DNA from: an uncultured Bacilli bacterium
GTDB taxonomy: Bacteria; Bacillota_I; Bacilli_A; RF39; UBA660
Direction of reading: 5' to 3'
NCBI GenBank assembly: GCA_944363895.1
Contig: CALVVP010000038.1
Coordinates: 1 to 12,092 of the forward strand
Length of the DNA stretch: 12,092 nt
Shown: positions 7,416-12,092 of the stretch, one piece after another
How the letters are laid out: the number at the start of each line of letters is the position of its first letter
How positions within the stretch are numbered: the stretch's first letter is position 1
The notes under the pieces: generated by a model
What the model saw: only the letters and a program-made list of their open reading frames with translations
Database searches by the model: none
What the model was told of the DNA's origin: nothing
Translations under genes and position numbers: made by a program

Positions 7416-8377
7416 AATTCACCTTCTTCCATTTGAATAATAATACGATCCATTAGTAAATTTAAATTAGCATTGTTATCTAAATATTGACGATTTTCAT
7501 TTAATATCTTAATTTTATTTACTAATGAAGCAATTTCATTTAATTTAGCTATTTTTTTTATTTCTTCTAAATAATCGTTAAATATTTCAACGGGACAATT
7601 TATTTTATAATTTAAAACATCTTTATAAAAATAAATAATAATTAATATTGCCCAGGAAATATTTTCTTTATCGGAAAAGTAATTAAACCAATAATCATTC
7701 ATATATAATAACACTTTTAGATGATTTTTTTCATAATAATTAATAAACTTAATAATTGTTTTTATTTTTTCTTGGTTGTTTTCATCATTGATAAAGTTCT
7801 GATAATCATCTTCATTGTCTGTTATTAATCTACCAATTTTTTGATAAGTCGTTTTATTTTCTAAAAATTGGGCCTGTCCATTTAAAGATATAATTTGACA
7901 ACGGGAAATAATTGTCTCTAATAATTGATAAAGATTATTAGTTACTAAAATTGCTATTATCCCTTCTTGTGGTTCTTCTAAAAACTTTAAAATTGTATTA
8001 GCTGAATTTACATTTAATTTTTCAGCTTTATTTATTATATAAATTTTTTTATTACCAATAATTGATTTTTTATTAAATTCTTCTTGTAATTCCATCAATT
8101 GTTCTTTTTTAATCCAATTTCCATCAGGATTGATTATTTTTAATTCAGGAAAATTATGATCATCGATCATTTGACATTGCATACAATTTTGACAATTAGG
8201 TTGTCCATCGTGATAATTGGGACATAACAATAATTTAGCAAAAGTCATAACTAATTTAAAAGCATCAACATAATTGTTAGTTTCAATTAAATAAGCGTGA
8301 GCATAATGCTTATTATTCAAGGTATTACTTATAATTTTATAAGCTATGGGTTGATTTAGTTTAAATTCTTCTAGCAT
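7409..8377 (-). CDS. holB: DNA polymerase III delta' subunit
   Basis: This is the delta' subunit of the clamp loader, which with tau and delta places the beta clamp on DNA. It opens LNQPIAYKIISNTLNNKHYAHAYL, has a four-cysteine zinc site (CPNYHDGQPNCQNCMQCQ), and no P-loop lysine, as expected for delta', which does not hydrolyse ATP. It keeps LKFLEEPQEGIIAILVTNN and the SRC arginine-finger motif (ISRCQII). From ATG 8377 the product is 322 residues. A GTG at 8386 is in frame but too close to AGGA to be used. It is preceded by a small BofA-like gene, whereas tmk and yaaQ usually stand here. Its C-terminal third is diverged, which is normal for the family. Confidence 0.94.
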   Translation of the reverse strand: MLEEFKLNQPIAYKIISNTLNNKHYAHAYLIETNNYVDAFKLVMTFAKLLLCPNYHDGQPNCQNCMQCQMIDDHNFPELKIINPDGNWIKKEQLMELQEEFNKKSIIGNKKIYIINKAEKLNVNSANTILKFLEEPQEGIIAILVTNNLYQLLETIISRCQIISLNGQAQFLENKTTYQKIGRLITDNEDDYQNFINDENNQEKIKTIIKFINYYEKNHLKVLLYMNDYWFNYFSDKENISWAILIIIYFYKDVLNYKINCPVEIFNDYLEEIKKIAKLNEIASLVNKIKILNENRQYLDNNANLNLLMDRIIIQMEEGELC

Positions 8378-8392
8378 AATTCTCACATCCTT

Positions 8393-8581
8393 TTAAAAAA
8401 CGACAATTAAAATAATTATTAGAGCAAAAAGGGCTGGTATTCCAAATAAAGTAAGTAAACTGATAGTAATAAAATTGATTGGAATCGTCAAATTAATTGG
8501 GGTAACAATTAAATTATAACCATATAAAATAAAAGCACTGATGATAATTCTTTTTAAAAATTTACAAAGTTTTTTAATCAT
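8393..8581 (-). CDS. Small BofA-like membrane protein
   Basis: The 62-residue protein has a basic N-terminus (MIKKLCKFLKR) and two hydrophobic segments (about 12-30 and 36-62). Its C-terminal half, IPINFITISLLTLFGIPALF, resembles the end of B. subtilis BofA (IPINLVTTAISGILGIPG), an inhibitor of pro-sigmaK processing in the forespore membrane. Position supports this: bofA lies just downstream of recR in Bacillus. It is shorter than BofA (87 residues), lacking part of the first helix. Nothing else in the window points to sporulation, so a sporulation role should not be assumed. GGTGAA lies seven bases upstream of the ATG, and holB follows closely. Confidence 0.7.
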   Translation of the reverse strand: MIKKLCKFLKRIIISAFILYGYNLIVTPINLTIPINFITISLLTLFGIPALFALIIILIVVF

Positions 8582-8621
8582 TTTTATTTCACCAATAAAA
8601 ATTATGAATTAAAAAGATTTA

Positions 8622-9233
8622 TTATTCTACATGACTTGTTATATTTTTTCTTTCTTCTAATGCTAATTCTAAAGTTAAGGCATCGACATAATCCATATCT
8701 GCTCCAAGTGGTACTCCATGAGCTATTTTAGAAATTGTAACATTTTTATCTTCTAATATTTTAGAAATATAAAGGGCAGTTGTTTCACCTTCAACGCTAG
8801 GTTTAACAGCAATAATTACTTCTTTTATCTTTTCTTCATCGATTCTTTTTAGTAAACTATCTAAATTAATGTCTTCGGGATTAATGTTTTCCAAAGGCGA
8901 AATGAGACCATCTAAAACATGATACAAACCATGATATGTACCGATTTTTTCAAATTGAAAAACATTTTTTGGTTCTTCTACCACACAAATTAAATTGTGA
9001 TCACGGCTTTCATCAGCACATATTGGACAGATATCGTTTTGCGTTAAATTATTGCATTTTTGACATCTTTTTATTTTAGATTTTAAATTAGCTAAAGATT
9101 GCACAAAAAGATCAATTATTTCTTGATCTAATTCTAAACTATATAAAGCCATTCTTTCGGCAGTTTTTTCGCCGATTCCTGGTAATTTTTTATAACATTC
9201 TATTAAATTATTAATTGTTTCAGGATAAAGCAT
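8622..9233 (-). CDS. recR: Recombination protein RecR
   Basis: RecR is the ring-forming partner of RecF and RecO that loads RecA on SSB-coated gapped DNA. The 203 residues are full length: a helix-hairpin-helix (LIECYKKLPGIGEKTAERMA), a four-cysteine zinc finger (CQKCNNLTQNDICPIC), a Toprim domain (ICVVEEPKNVFQFEK, then AVKPSVEGETTALYI) and the C-terminal GVPLGADMDYVDALTLELAL segment. The Toprim region has AVKPSVEGE where ATNPTVEGE is common, a mild variation. Its ATG overlaps the ybaB stop codon (TAATG), implying translational coupling. The 40 bases after it lead directly to the BofA-like gene. Confidence 0.97.
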   Translation of the reverse strand: MLYPETINNLIECYKKLPGIGEKTAERMALYSLELDQEIIDLFVQSLANLKSKIKRCQKCNNLTQNDICPICADESRDHNLICVVEEPKNVFQFEKIGTYHGLYHVLDGLISPLENINPEDINLDSLLKRIDEEKIKEVIIAVKPSVEGETTALYISKILEDKNVTISKIAHGVPLGADMDYVDALTLELALEERKNITSHVE

Positions 9234-9529
9234 TAGAATAACCCCGGCATTCCTTGTGTATATTTCCCCATTTTATTTTCGGTTTCAGCATCAATTTTAT
9301 CCATTAATTCATTTATAGTTACTAAAATTAAATCTTCGACCATTTCTATCTCTTCTTTTTCAATTTTTTCGATATCAATTTTAATAGATTCGATTTTTTT
9401 ATTTCCCTTAGCTTTAACAGAAACAAATGATTTAGTATTTTCAAATACGGTTTCATCGATTTCTTTTTTTGTATTCATCATATCTTTTTGTAGTTTTTGA
9501 GCTTGTTTCATCATTGCTTGTATATTCAT
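9233..9529 (-). CDS. ybaB: YbaB/EbfC family nucleoid-associated protein
   Basis: A 98-residue YbaB/EbfC protein, a small dimeric DNA-binding protein usually encoded between dnaX and recR. It shows the family's N-terminal coiled region (MNIQAMMKQAQKLQKDM), the central VSVKAKGNKKIESIKID sheet region, EDLILVTINELMDKI, and a C-terminal MGKYTQGMPGLF tail. A strong AAGGAGG stands seven bases before the ATG, in the short gap after dnaX. Its exact role is not settled in any species; the location suggests a link to replication or RecR. Confidence 0.95.
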   Translation of the reverse strand: MNIQAMMKQAQKLQKDMMNTKKEIDETVFENTKSFVSVKAKGNKKIESIKIDIEKIEKEEIEMVEDLILVTINELMDKIDAETENKMGKYTQGMPGLF

Positions 9530-9540
9530 AATTTTCCTCC

Positions 9541-11232
9541 TTAATTATACTCAACTATTTCACCAAATAAAGATTGCATATCATCGACATTGTCTTTATT
9601 TAATTTATTTATAATATCGTCGATGGAAATAGTCTCATCTTGATATTCAAATTTTTTCTTTTTAGTATTAAAATCTTCTTTAATTATATTCCATTTATCT
9701 AAATCGACTGCTACTACTTTATAATGCTTATTAAGAATTTCAGCAATCAATTTTTCAATATTATTAATATTTTCGTTAAATAAATTAGACAAGTGAGTTG
9801 TCGCGTAAGTAAAAATAGCATATTCATCACTAACCGCTTTTAACTCACCATCTAAAATCATCGTTGCATAGATATTATATTTTTCGTCCATAACATAATC
9901 GATAACTTTTTTTAAATTGTTTTTTAATTCTAAAGTGTCTTTTTTAGAAAATTTAGCTAGTGTATTATTGACTCTTATTGTAACAAATTGATTCAATTGT
10001 TGTAATAAATCATCATTTAATTTATTTTTTGTTTTGTCATTTATTTTATTTGAAACTTCACTATTTAACGATTTTTCTAGTTGTTTTGTATTATTATCGA
10101 TATTGCTATTTAATTGAACAATTGGTTCTTCTTTTTTTTCGCTAACTTTTTCTTCTTGGACATTTATTTTTTTAGCATCAATTAGTTTTATAAAAGCTAG
10201 TTCTAAAATCATCTTTGGATTAGAAAACTTTTTCATATCCAATAAAGATTGGTTCATTATGTTAATATATTCTAACATTTTTTCGGTAGAAATTTTATTG
10301 TTTATTTTTTGGTAAATATTTTTTTTATCTTCAATAAAATTAGAAGTTGTTTTAAAAAGAATAGCATTTCTTAAAAAAAGAATGATTTCTTCCGTTATTT
10401 TAATAATACTTTTTCCTTGAGAATTATATTCGTTAATCTTAGTTATTACATTATTTAATTTATTATCGATGGTATCATTAAGCATTTCACTAATTATTTC
10501 CTGGGAAATGGTACCATTAACTTCATGAACATCATTTAATGTTATCTTTTCATTACAATAAGCAACTACTTGGTCTAAAATACTGATTGCATCTCGTAAA
10601 CTGCCATCACCTAAGCGTGCTATTTCCCATATTGCTTCTTCGTCAATTTCTATGTTTTCGGTATCACAAATATATTTTAAACGATTGGAAATTTGTTCAT
10701 CACTGATTTTTTTTAAATCAAAACGTTGACAACGCGATAATATAGTAACAGGAACTTTATGAGGATCAGTGGTAGCTAATATAAAAATAACATGCGAAGG
10801 TGGTTCTTCTAATGTTTTAAGTAAAGCATTAAAAGCGCCTATTGTTAACATATGTACTTCATCAATAATGTATATTTTATATTTTCCAAGTGTTGGTGCT
10901 AATTTGACTTTATTATTTATTTCCCGTATTTCATCAACACCATTATTAGAAGCAGCGTCCATTTCAATGACATCCATATTTTGTTCGCTAGTTTGTGTAC
11001 AACAAACACACTGATTGCAAGGTATTCCCTTTTCATTGCGTTGACAATTAACTAATCTGGCAAATATTTTAGCAATTGTTGTTTTACCACAACCTCTAGG
11101 TCCGGCAAATAAATATGCATGATTAATTTTATTATTTATAACAGCATTTTGTAATGTTTTAACAACTACTTCTTGACCAGCTACTTCTTCAAAAGTTTTA
11201 GGACGATATTTTCGATATAAAGCTTGATACAT
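9541..11232 (-). CDS. dnaX: DNA polymerase III tau (and possibly gamma) subunit
   Basis: Tau is the ATPase and organiser of the clamp loader. From ATG 11232 it is 563 residues, the same size as B. subtilis DnaX. It opens MYQALYRKYRPKTFEEVAGQ, followed by Walker A GPRGCGKTT (about 44-52), a four-cysteine zinc site (CQRNEKGIPCNQCVCC), IIDEVHML, LLKTLEEPPSHVIFILATTD, the SRC motif (SRCQRF) and LGDGSLRDAISILDQ. The C-terminal part is Lys/Asn/Glu-rich and diverged. An in-frame GTG at 11241 is within the Shine-Dalgarno GGGGTGA, so ATG 11232 is the likely start. It has its own extended -10 promoter and heads the ybaB-recR-... operon. It carries a Noc-site-like palindrome at 10495-10510. Confidence 0.97.
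   Translation of the reverse strand: MYQALYRKYRPKTFEEVAGQEVVVKTLQNAVINNKINHAYLFAGPRGCGKTTIAKIFARLVNCQRNEKGIPCNQCVCCTQTSEQNMDVIEMDAASNNGVDEIREINNKVKLAPTLGKYKIYIIDEVHMLTIGAFNALLKTLEEPPSHVIFILATTDPHKVPVTILSRCQRFDLKKISDEQISNRLKYICDTENIEIDEEAIWEIARLGDGSLRDAISILDQVVAYCNEKITLNDVHEVNGTISQEIISEMLNDTIDNKLNNVITKINEYNSQGKSIIKITEEIILFLRNAILFKTTSNFIEDKKNIYQKINNKISTEKMLEYINIMNQSLLDMKKFSNPKMILELAFIKLIDAKKINVQEEKVSEKKEEPIVQLNSNIDNNTKQLEKSLNSEVSNKINDKTKNKLNDDLLQQLNQFVTIRVNNTLAKFSKKDTLELKNNLKKVIDYVMDEKYNIYATMILDGELKAVSDEYAIFTYATTHLSNLFNENINNIEKLIAEILNKHYKVVAVDLDKWNIIKEDFNTKKKKFEYQDETISIDDIINKLNKDNVDDMQSLFGEIVEYN
10495..10510. promoter_or_regulatory. Noc-binding-site-like near-palindrome inside dnaX
   Basis: TATTTCCTGGGAAATG has one central mismatch to the palindrome ATTTCCCGGGAAAT. 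It is the second such site in 12 kb and has the same flanks (T before, G after) as the one in rsmI. Binding is inferred only. Confidence 0.4.
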
Positions 11233-11253
11233 ATTATTCACCCCGACTATTTA

Positions 11254-11282
11254 ATTATAACATTTTTCTTAATTTTATTAAA
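11254..11282 (-). promoter_or_regulatory. Extended -10 promoter of dnaX
   Basis: The minus strand reads TTTAAT (11282-11277, weak -35), a 17-bp spacer, and TGT followed by TATAAT (11259-11254). The perfect -10 and its TGn extension compensate for the weak -35. Transcription would begin near 11247, about 15 bases before the dnaX ATG, right after tadA. Confidence 0.65.
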
Positions 11283-11286
11283 GATT

Positions 11287-11718
11287 TTAGTTTCTTTTTT
11301 CATTAAAGAATTTTTGTAATAGGTTTAAACATTCATCTTGCATAATTCCGTTTTCCACAGTAATATTAGTATTTTTCAAAGTAGTATTAATACTTTCCAC
11401 ACCACCATAATTTTTATTAGAGATTCCATAAACTACTTTTTTTATTCGTGATTGAATTATAGCACCACAACACATCAGGCAAGGTTCAACAGTCACATAT
11501 AGCGTACAATCAATTAATCGCCAATTATTTATTTTTTTACAAGCTTTATTAATAGCCAAAATTTCGGCATGATGAGTAGCTATTTTATTTTTTTCTTTTT
11601 GGTTATATGCACGGGAAATAATTTTGTTATTTTTAACAATAACAGCACCAATAGGAACTTCACCTTTTTTATATGCTTTTTTAGCCTCTTTTAAAGCTTC
11701 CATCATAAATTTATCCAT
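11287..11718 (-). CDS. tadA: tRNA-specific adenosine deaminase TadA
   Basis: TadA converts A34 to inosine in tRNA-Arg(ACG), allowing wobble decoding. From ATG 11718 it is 143 residues. The zinc and catalytic motifs are HHAEILAI (His ligand and proton-shuttle Glu) and EPCLMCCGAI (two Cys ligands), and VPIGAVIV forms the substrate wall. A longer reading to 11745 would start inside the SRP RNA, and the shorter start has AGGTGA four bases upstream, so 11718 is preferred. There is no room for a promoter between the SRP RNA terminator and this gene, so it depends on read-through from the ffs promoter. In B. subtilis the SRP RNA gene lies on the other side of tadA. Confidence 0.96.
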   Translation of the reverse strand: MDKFMMEALKEAKKAYKKGEVPIGAVIVKNNKIISRAYNQKEKNKIATHHAEILAINKACKKINNWRLIDCTLYVTVEPCLMCCGAIIQSRIKKVVYGISNKNYGGVESINTTLKNTNITVENGIMQDECLNLLQKFFNEKRN

Positions 11719-11730
11719 AAGATCACCTAC

Positions 11731-11750
11731 AAAAAAAGCACACACATTTA
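11731..11750 (-). terminator. Intrinsic terminator formed by the SRP RNA 3' arm
   Basis: The 3' arm TAAATGTGTGTGC is followed by seven T, and its partner arm is the 5' end of the RNA. The tadA Shine-Dalgarno starts three bases after the U-tract, so incomplete termination would supply the tadA mRNA. Confidence 0.7.
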
Positions 11751-11808
11751 GAGGTTCTTATGGCTGCTGTCTTCCAACTCTGACCAGTTTCAAACATAAA
11801 TGTTGTGC
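11731..11808 (-). ncRNA. ffs: Small SRP RNA (4.5S-type)
   Basis: The minus strand contains GTTTGAAACTGGTCAGAGTT, then GGAAGACAGCAGCCATAAG, which is the Ffh-binding domain IV: GGTCAG and AGCAGCC form the conserved symmetric loop, capped by a GGAA tetraloop. The ends pair: GCACA-ACATTTA at 11808-11797 with TAAATGT-G-TGTGC at 11750-11738, with a single bulged G. Seven U follow (11737-11731), so the closing helix also serves as terminator. The RNA is about 78 nt, lacks the Alu domain found in Bacillus scRNA, and resembles the short Gram-negative and mycoplasma type. It partners Ffh in co-translational membrane targeting. Confidence 0.93.
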
Positions 11809-11814
11809 ATATAT

Positions 11815-11843
11815 AATATACATTAAGATAGTTGATAAATCAA
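11815..11843 (-). promoter_or_regulatory. Sigma-A-type promoter of ffs-tadA
   Basis: The minus strand reads TTGATT (11843-11838), a 17-bp spacer and TATATT (11820-11815). The predicted first base, six bases further on, is exactly the first paired G of the SRP RNA (11808). The inverted repeat GTTGATAAATCAAC (11831-11844) overlaps the -35 box. Confidence 0.8.
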
Positions 11844-11891
11844 CTAAAATTTTAAAAAAAATCAATTTTTTAAAATCATGATTAATTTTTA

Positions 11892-11943
11892 TTCTAATTT
11901 TTAAAATTAGAAAGTTTTTTAACATCAATTTTTAAAATTGGTG
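11892..11943. repeat. Two AT-rich perfect hairpins between ffs and the parS array
   Basis: TTCTAATTTT-T-AAAATTAGAA (11892-11912) has 10-bp perfect arms and is followed by AGTTTTTT on the plus strand. CATCAATTTTTAAAATTGGTG (11923-11943) has arms of 10 bp with one G-T pair. Both share an AATTTTTAAAATT core. On the plus strand the first could terminate transcription arriving from the left, but no plus-strand gene precedes it. A DNA-unwinding or structural role is equally possible. Confidence 0.5.
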
Positions 11944-11966
11944 GAACAGGAATATTGTTTTTATAT

Positions 11967-12092
11967 AGTTCCACGTGAAACATTAGTTATTTATAGTTCC
12001 ACGTGAAAAATTAGTTATGTATGGTTCCAGGTTAAATATTAGTTATTGATAGTTCCATGAGAAAAAAAAGTTATTTATAGTTCCACGTGAAA
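11967..12092. repeat. Tandem array of parS-like ParB loading sites, 28-bp period
   Basis: Five 16-bp elements start at 11967, 11995, 12023, 12051 and 12079 (the last cut by the window end). The first, AGTTCCACGTGAAACA, matches B. subtilis parS TGTTCCACGTGAAACA at 15 of 16 bases. The second (AGTTCCACGTGAAAAA) and fifth keep the CACGTG core. The third (GGTTCCAGGTTAAATA) and fourth (AGTTCCATGAGAAAAA) are degenerate. Spacers are near-identical 12-mers (TTAGTTATTTAT type), so the whole 28-bp unit is a direct repeat. ParB would load here to segregate the origin; parA and parB are not in the window. Confidence 0.85.

Noticed and set aside
10132..10139. A8 run in dnaX near the end of the ATPase region, a possible slippage site making a shorter gamma subunit as in Thermus.
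   Set aside because: Other A8 runs occur in the same gene (for example near 10707-10714), the codon phase does not fit the A-AAA-AAG heptamer, and no stimulatory hairpin is evident. It is what AT-rich DNA would give by chance.
10769..11014. Plus-strand open frame of 81 residues.
   Set aside because: It is antisense to the conserved ATPase region of dnaX and has no recognisable features.
11351..11359. TTTTCCACA, a one-mismatch DnaA box, with CTTTCCACA nearby.
   Set aside because: The copies are isolated, lie inside tadA, and no cluster of TTATCCACA-type boxes is seen in the window.
11624..11881. Plus-strand open frame of 85 residues running through the SRP RNA and its promoter.
   Set aside because: It overlaps a clear ncRNA, a promoter and tadA on the other strand, and has no credible ribosome-binding site.
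11939..11966. Possible degenerate extra unit of the parS array to the left of the first clear unit.
   Set aside because: Only about half of the 16-mer positions match and the spacer resemblance could be due to T-richness. GTGGAACA at 11941-11948 matches just one half of parS in the opposite direction.

Overview
This window looks like a chromosomal segment close to the replication origin of a very AT-rich member of the Bacillota (Bacilli or a relative such as the uncultured gut lineages; the exact group is an inference). UGG encodes Trp in the genes read here and UGA is not used as Trp, so this is not a Mycoplasma-type code. All genes lie on the minus strand. The order ffs-tadA-dnaX-ybaB-recR-bofA-holB-ricT-trmN6-rsmI-pth-mfd, read from right to left, is a compacted version of the origin-proximal cluster known from Bacillus. 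tmk, yaaQ, yabA and yazA, which sit in or beside this cluster in Bacillus, are absent from these positions.

Right end (about 11809-12092): a non-coding, AT-rich stretch with several perfect hairpins is followed by a tandem array of parS-like sites (type sequence AGTTCCACGTGAAACA) spaced exactly 28 bp apart. At least five units are present and the window ends inside the fifth. parS is the loading site of the chromosome-partition protein ParB. Two further palindromes inside rsmI and dnaX (ATTTCCCGGGAAAT type) match the site of Noc, the ParB-derived nucleoid-occlusion protein. The window may therefore show both halves of a ParB/Noc site system, but neither protein is encoded here.

11808-5924: a clear sigma-A-type promoter makes a small (about 78 nt) SRP RNA. 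Its closing helix plus a U-tract forms its own terminator, and the tadA ribosome-binding site begins immediately after it. An extended -10 promoter then precedes dnaX. From dnaX to trmN6 the genes are tightly packed, mostly with stop/start overlaps. They cover the clamp loader (dnaX tau, holB delta'), recombinational repair (ybaB, recR), RNase Y-associated ricT, a small BofA-like membrane protein, and tRNA or rRNA modification (tadA, trmN6, rsmI).

5924-5275: between trmN6 and rsmI lies the decayed tail of an AlbA_2/Schlafen-type ATP-binding regulator (COG2865-like). It carries a recent 291-bp internal duplication of its winged-helix domain and 12-bp repeats encoding QQVN. A one-base frameshift separates a recognisable upstream remnant from the ORF, and no Shine-Dalgarno sequence precedes the ORF start.

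5273-597: rsmI, pth and mfd follow. A terminator overlaps the pth stop codon and another overlaps the mfd stop codon.

Left end (1-582): a separately promoted type IV pilin-like gene is cut by the window edge. Its GFTLIELL prepilin motif is out of frame with the only good start codon. The two are separated by G10 and G7 homopolymers, very unusual in such AT-rich DNA. Loss of one G restores the frame, so this looks like a phase-variable (currently OFF) pilin or, less interestingly, a pseudogene or homopolymer sequencing error.
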